From contig NZ_JADPKR010000115.1 of NCBI RefSeq assembly GCF_023074055.1, positions 124,001 to 188,000 of the forward strand: a stretch of DNA of 64,000 nt. Reading direction: 5' to 3'. The notes below the pieces were generated by a model. That model had not been told where the DNA came from, ran no database searches, and worked only from the letters and a program-made list of their open reading frames with translations. Source of the DNA: Bradyrhizobium sp. 141 (lineage in GTDB: Bacteria > Pseudomonadota > Alphaproteobacteria > Rhizobiales > Xanthobacteraceae). The translations under genes and the position numbers were made by a program. This document shows positions 7,303-17,487 of the stretch, piece after piece (the stretch's first letter is position 1; every line of letters starts with the position of its first letter).

Positions 7303-7908
7303 CTAGCCCCGGGGCGACCGCGTCGGCCTGCGCTTCACCGCGTGCCGGCGCGGCGAGCGGGTCACGCGCGGGCGCAGGCGGGTTGCGGCGGCGCGCGGCT
7401 TGGTCTGGGCTTGCGGGCCGCGGGCGAGATCCATCAGCATTCGCAGCGCCTCGACGACGGAGCGCTGACGCACGGCGGAGCGGCCGATCGCGCCGAAACG
7501 ATGCTCGCGGTGAATGATCCGGCCATCGCGCGCGGCTGCTGCGAAGTGCACGAGACCGACCGGCTTGCCGGGCGTTGCACCGCCGGGACCGGCAATGCCG
7601 GTGATGGCGACGGCGAGATCGACGCCGGCACGCTCCAGCGCGCCGACTGCCATCGCGGTTGCGGTTTCCTTGCTGACGGCGCCGAAATTGGTGAGCGTGC
7701 TCGCCTCGATCCCGAGCATCGCGCGCTTGGCGTCGTTGGAATAGGTGACGAAGCCGCGATCGATGACATCAGAGGAGCCGGGGATGTCGGTCAGCGCGCC
7801 GGCGACGAGGCCGCCGGTGCAGGACTCCGCGGTCGCGATCGTCAGCTTGCGCATCCGGCACAGATCGAGCAGCGAGCGGGACAGGGCGCGTGCGTCGCTG
7901 CCGCCCAT
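7303..7908 (-). CDS. pncC: Nicotinamide-nucleotide amidase (CinA C-terminal family)
   Basis: The 201-aa protein carries the stand-alone CinA C-terminal domain. TIATAESCTGGLVAGAL (about residues 23-39) holds the catalytic Ser, FVTYSNDAKRAMLGI follows, and AVAITGIAGPGGATPGKPVG gives the conserved glycine-rich segment. Family members deamidate NMN to nicotinate mononucleotide in NAD salvage. The last 40 residues are unusually basic (RAAATRLRPRVTRSPRR...), a tail not needed for the fold. The start lies 4 nt after the ispDF stop, so both are likely one operon. Confidence 0.85.
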   Translation of the reverse strand: MGGSDARALSRSLLDLCRMRKLTIATAESCTGGLVAGALTDIPGSSDVIDRGFVTYSNDAKRAMLGIEASTLTNFGAVSKETATAMAVGALERAGVDLAVAITGIAGPGGATPGKPVGLVHFAAAARDGRIIHREHRFGAIGRSAVRQRSVVEALRMLMDLARGPQAQTKPRAAATRLRPRVTRSPRRHAVKRRPTRSPRG

Positions 7909-7912
7909 GATC

Positions 7913-9094
7913 CTACACGCTCCAGGGAAGACGGATGGTGGCGCTCGCGGTGGCCGCGATGCCTTCCTCGCGGCCGGTGAAGCCGAGCCGCTCGCTGGTG
8001 GTCGCCTTCACCGCGACGCGGGAGATATCGACGCCGGAAATCTCGGCGATGCGTGCGCGCATGGTGTCGCGCAAGGGGCCGATCTTCGGCCGCTCGCAGA
8101 TCATGGTGACCTCGAGATTGGCGATGCGGCCGCCGCGCTGGGTGACGCGCTCGATGGCGTATTTCAAAAACTGGTCGGAGGAAGCGCCCTTCCATTTCGC
8201 ATCGCTCGGCGGAAAGTGCGAGCCGATGTCGCCGTCGGCGAGCGCGCCGAGGATGGCGTCGACCAGCGCATGCAGGCCGACATCGCCATCGGAATGGGCG
8301 AGAAAGCCCTTGGTGTGCGGCACCCGCACGCCGCAGAGCATGAGGTGGTCGCCTTCGCCGAAGGCGTGCACGTCGTAGCCAGTGCCGGTCCTGATATCAC
8401 CGAGCTGGGCCGCCAGGCGCGCTTCCTCGCGCACGAAATCCTCGGGGGTGGTGAGTTTCATGTTGGCAACATCGCCTTCAAAGGTTGCAACCGTCAATCC
8501 CGCCCATTCGGCAATCGCGGCATCGTCGGTGAAATCGCTGCGACCGTCCTTTGCCGCGCGACGATGCGCCTCGAGGATGACGTCGAAACGAAAGGATTGC
8601 GGCGTCTGCGCGATTCGCAGCCGCGCGCGGTCCGGGGTGCCCTCGACATGGCCGCCATCGCCCGTGAGCTTGATGGTGTCGGTGACGGCAACGGCGGGGA
8701 TCGCAGCGCCGGTGCGGCTCGCCGCCTCGATCGCGCGCGAGATCAATCCTTCCGAGACGAAGGGGCGCGCGGCGTCATGGATCAGCACGATATCGGGCTT
8801 GTGCTCGACCAGGGCCTCGAGGCCGGCAAGCACGGACGCCTGCCGCGTCGCGCCGCCATGGGTCGGCGGCTCGTGCTTGAGCCCCGCGACCGCGGCCGTG
8901 AACATGGCGCCGTCATCGGGGTTCACCACCGGCTGCACCGCAAACACCTCGGCGTGGCGGCTGAAGGCTTCCATCGCGCGATAGATCACGGGCACACCGC
9001 CGATCTCGCGATATTGCTTCGGCCCGCCGGCGCCCGCACGCAGCCCGCGCCCGGCTGCGACGAGGACGACCGCGGTGCGCTGTGATTTCGCCAT
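7913..9094 (-). CDS. ispDF: Bifunctional IspD/IspF (MEP isoprenoid pathway)
   Basis: This is a 393-aa fusion. The N-terminal half (about 1-225) is 2-C-methyl-D-erythritol 4-phosphate cytidylyltransferase: VVLVAAGRGLRAGAGGPKQY is the CTP-binding loop, and LIHDAARPFVSE and VTDTIKLTG follow. The C-terminal half (about 235-393) is the cyclodiphosphate synthase: GTGYDVHAF has the metal-binding Asp-x-His, and LAHSDGDVGLHALVDAILGA and ADGDIGSHFPPSD complete the site. The fusion catalyses two non-consecutive steps and is standard in alphaproteobacteria. ATG 9094 (MAKSQRTAVVLVAAG) fits the domain start; an in-frame ATG at 9151 would add 19 residues. Followed at once by pncC; divergent from dusB. Confidence 0.95.
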   Translation of the reverse strand: MAKSQRTAVVLVAAGRGLRAGAGGPKQYREIGGVPVIYRAMEAFSRHAEVFAVQPVVNPDDGAMFTAAVAGLKHEPPTHGGATRQASVLAGLEALVEHKPDIVLIHDAARPFVSEGLISRAIEAASRTGAAIPAVAVTDTIKLTGDGGHVEGTPDRARLRIAQTPQSFRFDVILEAHRRAAKDGRSDFTDDAAIAEWAGLTVATFEGDVANMKLTTPEDFVREEARLAAQLGDIRTGTGYDVHAFGEGDHLMLCGVRVPHTKGFLAHSDGDVGLHALVDAILGALADGDIGSHFPPSDAKWKGASSDQFLKYAIERVTQRGGRIANLEVTMICERPKIGPLRDTMRARIAEISGVDISRVAVKATTSERLGFTGREEGIAATASATIRLPWSV

Positions 9095-9272
9095 AGGAGT
9101 CGAATACTCAGTTGGTGATGAAAGAGTCGGGAAGTGGGGTGATTGCCGCATGCCTCTAGCACGGCAGGCCCGCAAAAAAAGGGGGTTTCCCCGTATTGTT
9201 GGAAACAGCATTTTGCTGCACTGCACTTGAAAGGTTTGCAGAATTGTCTAAACTGTAGGCATGGCGCTTGAC

Positions 9273-9289
9273 TGCACAAGAATTGTGCG
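9273..9289. promoter_or_regulatory. Candidate NtrC-binding site upstream of dusB
   Basis: The 17 bases tgcacaagaattgtgcg contain the dyad gcacaa/ttgtgc around gaa. The spacing of TGCAC and GTGC matches the NtrC enhancer consensus TGCACY-N5-GGTGCA, with differences at positions 6, 12 and 17. It lies 12 nt before the dusB start, at the head of the operon that encodes NtrC, where autoregulation is common. This is inference from pattern only. Confidence 0.45.
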
Positions 9290-9300
9290 CAAGATAGATC

Positions 9301-10377
9301 ATGGCAGGCGCGATGAGGCCCTGCCCAGTCGACGAGACCCCTGTGACCGGTTCGGCAGTATCCGGCTCTAAGCCGTTGAAAATAGGCGATATTGACGTCG
9401 CCAATCCGGTCTTCCTGGCGCCGATGTCGGGGGTGACGGACTCGCCCGTCCGCAAGCTGGCCGCCGAGCTTGGGGCCGGTCTCGTCGTGTCGGAAATGAC
9501 TGCCAGCGATGAGCTCGCCAACGGCCACCGGATGTCCCGGTTGCGTTGCGAAGCCACCGGGATCGGCCCGCACGTGGTCCAGCTCGCCGGCTGCGAGAGC
9601 CATTGGATGGCCGAGGGCGCCCGGATCGCCGAAGCCGAAGGCGCCGATATCATCGACATCAACATGGGCTGTCCGGCCCGCCACGTCACCGGCGGCCAGT
9701 CCGGCTCGGCCTTGATGCGGGACCTCGACCATGCCGTCAGCCTGATCGATGCGACCATCGCGGCGGTGAAGGTGCCGGTGACGCTGAAGATGCGGCTCGG
9801 CTGGGACGATCGCACGCGCAACGCGCCGGAGCTGGCGCGGCGCGCGGAAGCCGCCGGAATCAAGCTCGTAACGGTGCATGGCCGCACCCGCAGCCAGTTC
9901 TACAAGGGCGAGGCCGATTGGGATGCGATCCGCGCCGTGCGCGAGGCCATCGCCATTCCGCTCGTCGTCAACGGCGACATCACCTCCTACGAGAAGGCGC
10001 TCGCCGCCCTCGGGGCGTCCGGCGCCGATGCCGTGATGATCGGCCGCGGCGCGCAGGGCCAGCCCTGGCTGCCCGGCCAGATCGGCCGCCGCCTGAAGGG
10101 CGGGGCCGAGGAGGCGGCGCCCTCGCTCGAAACCCAGCTGCATTATGTCCGCACGCTCTATGAGGGCGTCTGCGCGCTCTATGGTCTGCGCATCGGCCTC
10201 AGGCATGCCCGCAAGCATCTGGGGTGGGCGCTCGATGTCGCGGCGCAGGCGAGCCGTGCGCCGGCCGAAAAGCTGAAATCCTGGCGCCAGAAGATCCTCA
10301 CCTCGGAGGATCCGCGCCTCGTCCACCAGTCCCTGCAGGATGCCTTCGACGACTTCGCATGGAGCGCTGCTGCATGA
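9301..10377 (+). CDS. dusB: tRNA-dihydrouridine synthase (NifR3)
   Basis: The 358-aa flavoprotein reduces uridine to dihydrouridine in the D-loop of tRNA. It shows the FMN-barrel start VFLAPMSGVTDSPVRKLA, the catalytic cysteine segment INMGCPARHVTGGQSGSALM, the tRNA/FMN part LKMRLGWDD and TVHGRTRSQFYKGEADW, and the phosphate loop VVNGDITS...ADAVMIGRGAQGQPW. As in Rhodobacter and Rhizobium nifR3, it is the first gene of the ntrBC operon; its stop overlaps the ntrB start as ATGA, so the genes are translationally coupled. ATG 9301 adds about 28 residues before the barrel; a later start is possible. A candidate NtrC box lies just upstream. Confidence 0.93.
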   Translation: MAGAMRPCPVDETPVTGSAVSGSKPLKIGDIDVANPVFLAPMSGVTDSPVRKLAAELGAGLVVSEMTASDELANGHRMSRLRCEATGIGPHVVQLAGCESHWMAEGARIAEAEGADIIDINMGCPARHVTGGQSGSALMRDLDHAVSLIDATIAAVKVPVTLKMRLGWDDRTRNAPELARRAEAAGIKLVTVHGRTRSQFYKGEADWDAIRAVREAIAIPLVVNGDITSYEKALAALGASGADAVMIGRGAQGQPWLPGQIGRRLKGGAEEAAPSLETQLHYVRTLYEGVCALYGLRIGLRHARKHLGWALDVAAQASRAPAEKLKSWRQKILTSEDPRLVHQSLQDAFDDFAWSAAA

Positions 10378-11549
10378 GCTCAGCCGTTGAACATCGTCGG
10401 CCGCTTGCGTCCGACAGCGACGCCATCCTGGACGCTCTTCCCAATCCGGTGCTCATGATCGGGCCGGACGGCAAGATCGTTGCCGCCAACATCGCGACCG
10501 AAGCCTTCTTCGACATCTCGACGCAGTTCCTGAAGCGGCAGTCGCTGAAAGAGCTGGTGCCGTTCGGCAGTCCCTTGCTGGCGCTGATCGACCAAGTGCG
10601 TTCGTCGAACGCGCCAGTCAACGAATACAAGGTCGATCTGGGCACGCCGCGCATGGGCGGCGACCGCCAGGTCGACCTGCATGTGGCTCCGCTGACCGAG
10701 CGGCCCGGCCATATCGTGGTGATGCTCCAGGAGCGCTCCATCGCCGACAAGATGGACCGCCAGCTCACCCATCGCAGCGCCGCGCGCTCGGTGATCGCGC
10801 TGGCCGCGATGCTGGCGCATGAGATCAAGAATCCGCTTTCCGGCATCCGCGGCGCGGCGCAGCTTCTGGAGCAGCAGGCCTCCTCGGAAGACCGCATGCT
10901 GACGCGGCTGATCTGCGACGAGGCCGACCGCATCGTGACGCTGGTCGACCGTATGGAGGTGTTCGGCGACGAGCGCCCCGTGGTGCGCGGCCCCGTCAAC
11001 ATCCATTCGGTGCTCGATCACGTCAAACGGCTGGCGCAGTCGGGCTTTGCCCGCAACATCCGCTTCATCGAGGATTACGATCCCTCGCTGCCGCCGGTGC
11101 TGGCGAACCAGGATCAGTTGATCCAGGTGTTCCTCAACCTCGTGAAGAACGCCGCGGAAGCCCTGATCGACGTGCCCGACGCCGAGATCCAGCTCACCAC
11201 TGCGTTCCGCCCCGGCGTGCGCCTGTCTGTCCCCGGTCAAAAATCCCGGGTATCGTTGCCGCTCGAGTTCTGCGTGAAGGACAACGGACCAGGCGTGCCG
11301 GACGATCTTCTGCCCAACCTGTTCGACCCCTTCGTGACCACCAAGCAGACCGGCTCGGGGCTGGGTCTTGCGCTGGTCGCCAAGATCGTCGGCGATCACG
11401 GGGGCATCATCGAATGCGAATCTCAGCCGCGCAAGACCACCTTCCGCGTGCTGATGCCGATGTATTCCACATCGGTGAAACATGCCGATCAAAGCAGTCG
11501 CGCCGACTCTGCCGGGAAGTCGTCGCCTGTGTCACAGGGGGCGAAATGA
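10374..11549 (+). CDS. ntrB: Nitrogen regulation sensor histidine kinase NtrB
   Basis: The 391-aa cytosolic kinase starts with a PAS domain (about 15-125, ALPNPVLMIGPDGKIVAANI). The dimerisation/phosphoacceptor helix follows, with His149 in MLAHEIKNPLSGIRGAAQLL, and then the GHKL ATPase domain: NQDQLIQVFLNLVKNAAEAL (N box), VKDNGPGVPDD (G1) and TTKQTGSGLGLALVAKIV (G2). There are no membrane segments, as expected for NtrB, which reads nitrogen status through PII. It phosphorylates NtrC, encoded 9 nt downstream, and overlaps dusB by 4 nt. Confidence 0.97.
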   Translation: MSSAVEHRRPLASDSDAILDALPNPVLMIGPDGKIVAANIATEAFFDISTQFLKRQSLKELVPFGSPLLALIDQVRSSNAPVNEYKVDLGTPRMGGDRQVDLHVAPLTERPGHIVVMLQERSIADKMDRQLTHRSAARSVIALAAMLAHEIKNPLSGIRGAAQLLEQQASSEDRMLTRLICDEADRIVTLVDRMEVFGDERPVVRGPVNIHSVLDHVKRLAQSGFARNIRFIEDYDPSLPPVLANQDQLIQVFLNLVKNAAEALIDVPDAEIQLTTAFRPGVRLSVPGQKSRVSLPLEFCVKDNGPGVPDDLLPNLFDPFVTTKQTGSGLGLALVAKIVGDHGGIIECESQPRKTTFRVLMPMYSTSVKHADQSSRADSAGKSSPVSQGAK

Positions 11550-11558
11550 GGATTAACG

Positions 11559-13001
<1,443 letters not shown>

Positions 13002-13011
13002 ACCGCTCGCG

Positions 13012-13067
13012 ACAAACGCTGAACGCGTTTGCGCGGCGCGACAAACGCTGAAGGGCGTTTGCGCGGA
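13012..13067. repeat. Two tandem 29-bp hairpin units after ntrC
   Basis: The unit acaaacgctga...gcgtttgcgcgg occurs twice with a period of 29. Each copy folds by pairing caaacgc with gcgtttg (13013-13031 and 13042-13061). The pair begins 10 nt after the ntrC stop. It has no U-tract, so it is more likely an mRNA processing or stabilising element than a classical terminator. Confidence 0.65.
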
Positions 13068-13223
13068 GGTGGCTCAGCTCCCCCTACCAAAGCGGAGCTG
13101 AGCCTGTCCGGATCGCGCTGGCCGTTGTGGCTGACGCGGTGAGCAGAAGTCCGACACGGGCCTAAATGTTCCGCTGAAAGGGGACGATCTCGTCATTTGG
13201 CCGCAGGCCGCACCTGCCGGGCC

Positions 13224-13364
13224 TCATCTGACCAGGCGAGTTGATGTTGGCAGCATGGCCAAGTCGGCTCGCTCCTGCAGACCCGGGCCATTGACCAGCA
13301 GGTCGGAGGCCACGATCAGCAGCAGTACAGCCGAAGCCATTATCGCAAGAAAGATCCTGTCCAT
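13224..13364 (-). CDS. Small membrane protein (46 aa)
   Basis: On the minus strand ATG 13364 opens MDRIFLAIMASAVLLLIVAS then DLLVNGPGLQERADLAM and a short polar tail. It is a single N-terminal hydrophobic helix, either a membrane anchor or an uncleaved signal. It lies between ntrC and ntrY on the opposite strand. Composition is good, but no strong ribosome binding site is seen. Function unknown. Confidence 0.5.
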   Translation of the reverse strand: MDRIFLAIMASAVLLLIVASDLLVNGPGLQERADLAMLPTSTRLVR

Positions 13365-13542
13365 GCCGGGTCAAGCCGGAATAGCCGGATTCCGTTCCCG
13401 CTGATTTGGCATTGCCCTGTGGATGCGCCGCTCCGTCCCGTCGCGGGCGCCGCGGAATTGTCGCAATTCGGCAACAATGTGGTACGAATACATCAGTATC
13501 CGCCCCGTCGCGGACCCGTTTTCAGCCACCACCATTGCCGGA

Positions 13543-15939
13543 ATGACCAGCGCAGACACCTCGGCCGCACACTTTAACACGGCCCCAGCGGAAGAGCCCC
13601 GGCGTTGGTCGGTGCGGCGCTGGCTGGCGCCCATTGCCGTGGCGCTGGCGCTGGGGTCGGCGTTTCTGACCTTCCTGGTCCTGACCGGCCTCACCAAGAT
13701 CGAGCCGACGCCCGAAGTTGTCCGCTCGTTCTACCTGATCAATGCGGCCACGATCCTGCTGCTGGTCGGCATCATCGTCCGCGAGCTCTGGCAGCTGATC
13801 CTGGCGCGGCGGCGGGGCAGGGCGGCGGCACGCCTCCATGTCCAGATCGTCAGCCTGTTCTCGATCGTGGCGGTGCTGCCGGCGGTGCTGGTCGCCGTCG
13901 TCGCCAACGTCACCATCGAGCGCGGCCTCGACCGGTTGTTCTCCGGTCCGACCAAGGAGGTGATCCAGAACTCGCTGACCATCGCGCGGGCCTATATGCA
14001 GGACCATGCGCAGCTGATCCGTGGCGACATTCTCGGCATGGCCAACGACATCGCGCACGCCCGGCCGCTCTACGACCAGGATCGCCGCTCGTTCCGCGAG
14101 ATGCTCACCGCCAGCGCCGGCTCGCGCAACCTGCCGGGCGCGATGATCATCGACAAGAACACCAACATCCTGGAATCCGCCGAGACCGGCATGCGGCTCG
14201 CTTATTCGCCGCCGGCGCCCGACTTCCTCAGCAACGTCAACGAGAACGAACCCGAGATCGCGGTGCTGCCGGACGCGAGCTACGTTGCCGCGGTGATCCG
14301 CCTTCGCGCCTTCAACGACACCTTCCTCTATGTCGCCCGCCCGCTTGATCCCAATGTCGTCAATCAGCTCAAGCAGACCGAGGTCAGCGTTGCCGAATAC
14401 GCCCAGATCGAGTCGCGCCGCCTCGGCATCCAGGTCGCCTTCGCGCTGATGTTCGCGGTGATCGCGCTGACCATCCTGATGGCCTCGGTGCTGATCGGTC
14501 TCAACTTCGCCAATTCGCTGGTCTCGCCGATCCGGCGGCTGATGAATGCGGCCCACACGGTTTCGACCGGCGATCTCCATGTCCAGGTGCCCGTGCACCA
14601 GTCGGAAGGCGATCTCGCCCAGCTAGGCGAGACCTTCAACAAGATGACGCAGGAATTGCGCAGCCAGCGCGACGAGCTCGTCAACGCCAGCGACCTCATC
14701 GACAGCCGCCGCCGCTTCATCGAGGCCGTGCTGTCCTCGGCGAGCGCCGGCATCATCGGCGTCGATGCCTCCGGCAGCGTCGGCATTTTGAACCGCTCCG
14801 CCGAGAAGCTGATCGGGCACGCCGAATCCGAGACGCTCGGCCATCCGCTCTCCGATGTGCTGCCCGAACTCGACGAGATGATGAAGGCGGCGCGGGAAGG
14901 GACCCAGCGTCTGGTACAGGGCCAGATCACGATCACCCGCGACGGGCAGGAACGCAATCTGTCAGTCCGCGTCAGCGCTGAGAAGAACCAGCCGCACGAC
15001 AGCTACATCATCACGCTCGACGACATCACCGAGTTGGTCTCGGCGCAGCGCACCTCGGCCTGGGGCGACGTGGCGCGCCGCATCGCCCACGAGATCAAGA
15101 ACCCGCTGACGCCGATCCAGCTCTCCGCCGAGCGCATCCGGCGCAAGTTCGGCAAGGACATCACCGAGGCCAAGGACAAGCAGATCTTCGAGCAGTGCAC
15201 TGATACCATCGTGCGCCAGGTCGACGATATCCGCCGCATGGTCGACGAGTTCTCGCGCTTCGCGCGGATGCCGAAGCCGGTGATGGAGGGCGAGGACGTC
15301 GCCGACGCTGTGCGGCAGGCGGTGTTCCTGATGAAGGTCGCTCATCCCGAGATCGATATCGAGGTCGAGTTCAAGCAGGATCCGCTGCGGGCCCAGTTCG
15401 ACCGGCGGCTGATCTCCCAGGCAGTCACCAACATCGTCAAGAATGCCACCGAGGCGATCGAGCAGGTCCCGCCGGAGGAGCTCGGCAAAGGGCGCATCGA
15501 CGTCGTGGTGTCGCGCGAAGGCGAGGACGTGCTGATCGACGTGGTCGACAACGGCATCGGCCTGCCCAAGGTCGCGCGCTCGCGTCTGCTCGAGCCGTAT
15601 GTTACCACGCGCGCCAAAGGCACCGGGCTTGGCCTTGCAATCGTCGGCCGCGTGCTTGAAGACCATGGCGGGCGCATCGAGCTGAAGGATGCTTCCGACT
15701 TCCGCGAGGGCCAGCGCGGCGCCTGGATGCGGATGCGCTTTGCGATCTCCGGGCAACCCGCGAAGTCCGAGGGAGCCGAGCAGGCCCCGGCGGCCGCGGT
15801 CAAGGAAGCAATCGGCAAACAGGCCGGCGCTCCTGTCAAGGATCAGGCGCAGGAAACAAAAGAGCCGGCGGCCGAAACCAAAGAGCCCGCTGAAAAGACC
15901 AATGATTCAACGAAAATCGAAGCCTCAACAGGCAGCTGA
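13543..15939 (+). CDS. ntrY: Membrane sensor histidine kinase NtrY
   Basis: The 798-aa protein has three N-terminal membrane segments (about 30-50, 62-85, 105-130), an extracytoplasmic region to about residue 300 and a fourth segment (LGIQVAFALMFAVIALTILM). HAMP (ANSLVSPIRRLMNAAHTVST), PAS (about 385-490), the phosphoacceptor His516 in RRIAHEIKNPLTPIQLSAE, and a GHKL ATPase domain (QAVTNIVKNATEAIEQ; DVVDNGIGLP; TRAKGTGLGLAIVGRVLEDH) follow. The C-terminal 60 residues are a Lys/Glu/Ala-rich low-complexity tail (EQAPAAAVKEAI...ETKEPAAETKEP). NtrY pairs with NtrX, encoded 18 nt downstream, in nitrogen/redox control. ATG 13543 is preferred over the upstream frame, which lacks family similarity. 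Confidence 0.95.
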   Translation: MTSADTSAAHFNTAPAEEPRRWSVRRWLAPIAVALALGSAFLTFLVLTGLTKIEPTPEVVRSFYLINAATILLLVGIIVRELWQLILARRRGRAAARLHVQIVSLFSIVAVLPAVLVAVVANVTIERGLDRLFSGPTKEVIQNSLTIARAYMQDHAQLIRGDILGMANDIAHARPLYDQDRRSFREMLTASAGSRNLPGAMIIDKNTNILESAETGMRLAYSPPAPDFLSNVNENEPEIAVLPDASYVAAVIRLRAFNDTFLYVARPLDPNVVNQLKQTEVSVAEYAQIESRRLGIQVAFALMFAVIALTILMASVLIGLNFANSLVSPIRRLMNAAHTVSTGDLHVQVPVHQSEGDLAQLGETFNKMTQELRSQRDELVNASDLIDSRRRFIEAVLSSASAGIIGVDASGSVGILNRSAEKLIGHAESETLGHPLSDVLPELDEMMKAAREGTQRLVQGQITITRDGQERNLSVRVSAEKNQPHDSYIITLDDITELVSAQRTSAWGDVARRIAHEIKNPLTPIQLSAERIRRKFGKDITEAKDKQIFEQCTDTIVRQVDDIRRMVDEFSRFARMPKPVMEGEDVADAVRQAVFLMKVAHPEIDIEVEFKQDPLRAQFDRRLISQAVTNIVKNATEAIEQVPPEELGKGRIDVVVSREGEDVLIDVVDNGIGLPKVARSRLLEPYVTTRAKGTGLGLAIVGRVLEDHGGRIELKDASDFREGQRGAWMRMRFAISGQPAKSEGAEQAPAAAVKEAIGKQAGAPVKDQAQETKEPAAETKEPAEKTNDSTKIEASTGS

Positions 15940-15957
15940 CAAGACAGGCGCGAACCC

Positions 15958-17328
15958 ATGGCTAGTGAAATTCTGATTGTCGATGATGAGGCCGATATTC
16001 GCGATCTCGTTGCGGGCATTCTCGAGGACGAGGGCTTCGTGACCCGGACCGCACGCGACAGCGATACGGCACTCGCCGAGATCGCCAACCGCAGGCCGCA
16101 TCTCGTGTTCCTCGACATCTGGCTGCAGGGCTCCAAGCTCGACGGCTTGCAGCTGCTGGAGCAGGTCAAGAAGGACAATGCCGACCTGCCGGTCGTGATG
16201 ATCTCCGGCCACGGCAACATCGAGACCGCGGTCGCCGCGATCAAGCGCGGGGCCTACGACTTCATCGAGAAGCCGTTCAAGGCCGATCGGCTGATCCTGG
16301 TCGCGACCAGAGCGCTGGAGAACTCGCGGCTCAAGCGCGAGGTCAAGGAGCTGAAGCAGCTGGCGCCGAGCGCCAGCCAGCTTGTCGGCCGTTCGCCCAG
16401 CATGAACCAGCTGCGCCAGACCATCGAGCGCGCGGCCAAGGCCAACAGCCGCATCCTGATCGTCGGCCCCGCCGGCGCCGGCAAGGAATTGACCGCACGC
16501 ACGCTTCACACGGCCTCGGGCCGTGCCGACGGTCCCTTCGTCGTCATCAACGCCGCCGCGATCACGCCCGAGCGCATGGAGCACGAGCTGTTCGGTGTGG
16601 AGCAGTCCAACGGCGAGCAGCCACGCAAGCCCGGCGCGCTCGAGGAAGCCCATGGCGGCACGCTGTTCATCGACGAGATCGCGGACATGCCGCGCGAGAC
16701 CCAGAACAAGATCTTGCGCGTGCTGGTGGAGCAGTCGTTCCAGCGCGTCGGCGGCACTGGCAAGGTGCAGGTCGATGTGCGCATCATCTCCTCGACCGCG
16801 CGTAATCTTGAAGAGGAGATCGCGGCCGGCCATTTCCGCGAGGACCTCTATCATCGGCTCTCGGTGGTGCCGATCCGGGTGCCCGCGCTCTCGGAGCGGC
16901 GCGAGGACATTCCGGAATTGATCGACTACTTCATGGAGCAGATTTCGGCCGGCAGCGGTCTGCCCAAGCGGCAGATCGGGCAGGACGCGATGGCGGTGCT
17001 GCAATCGCATGTCTGGCCGGGCAATGTACGCCAGCTCCGCAACAACGTTGAGAGAGTCATGATTCTGGCTGCGGGTGGCCCCGAGGTCATCATCACGGCC
17101 GACATGCTGCCGCAGGACGTCGGCTCCATGGTGCCGGCGATGCCGACCAGCAACAACGGCGAGCACATCATGGGCCTGCCGCTGCGCGAAGCGCGGGAAG
17201 TGTTCGAGCGCGACTATTTGATTGCACAGATCAGCCGTTTTTCAGGAAATATTTCTCGAACGGCCGAGTTCGTTGGCATGGAACGTTCGGCGCTGCATCG
17301 GAAGCTGAAGGCGCTCGGTGTCGGTTAA
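15958..17328 (+). CDS. ntrX: Response regulator NtrX (NtrC-like without GAFTGA)
   Basis: The 456-aa regulator has a receiver domain with Asp53 (LVFLDIWLQG) and Lys in FIEKPFK. An AAA+ domain follows with a Walker A variant VGPAGAGKE, Walker B GGTLFIDEIADMP and FREDLYHRLSVVPIRVP, then a Fis-like HTH (RTAEFVGMERSALHRKLKAL). After HELFGVEQ (residues 209-216) it reads SNGEQPRKPGALEEAHGG, so the GAFTGA loop that contacts sigma-54 is missing. NtrX proteins of alphaproteobacteria are known to lack it and to act differently from NtrC. Partner kinase NtrY lies immediately upstream. Confidence 0.95.
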   Translation: MASEILIVDDEADIRDLVAGILEDEGFVTRTARDSDTALAEIANRRPHLVFLDIWLQGSKLDGLQLLEQVKKDNADLPVVMISGHGNIETAVAAIKRGAYDFIEKPFKADRLILVATRALENSRLKREVKELKQLAPSASQLVGRSPSMNQLRQTIERAAKANSRILIVGPAGAGKELTARTLHTASGRADGPFVVINAAAITPERMEHELFGVEQSNGEQPRKPGALEEAHGGTLFIDEIADMPRETQNKILRVLVEQSFQRVGGTGKVQVDVRIISSTARNLEEEIAAGHFREDLYHRLSVVPIRVPALSERREDIPELIDYFMEQISAGSGLPKRQIGQDAMAVLQSHVWPGNVRQLRNNVERVMILAAGGPEVIITADMLPQDVGSMVPAMPTSNNGEHIMGLPLREAREVFERDYLIAQISRFSGNISRTAEFVGMERSALHRKLKALGVG

Positions 17329-17487
17329 CGACGCCGGGGTGCCGTTACACCTCGGGAATAGGTAAGGAAAGTCATCGATTTCCGTAGTCTTTCGGGGCAA
17401 TACGGCGTGCCCTGCCGCGTGAAGCGGCTTGCCTAAAAGGCCCACCTGTCCTCTAATCGCACAGCTGTTCCTTCCGAGGGGGATCTC

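Noticed and set aside
7745..9085. 446-codon open frame antisense to ispDF
   Set aside because: ispDF on the minus strand has both enzyme signatures; the plus-strand frame is a shadow.
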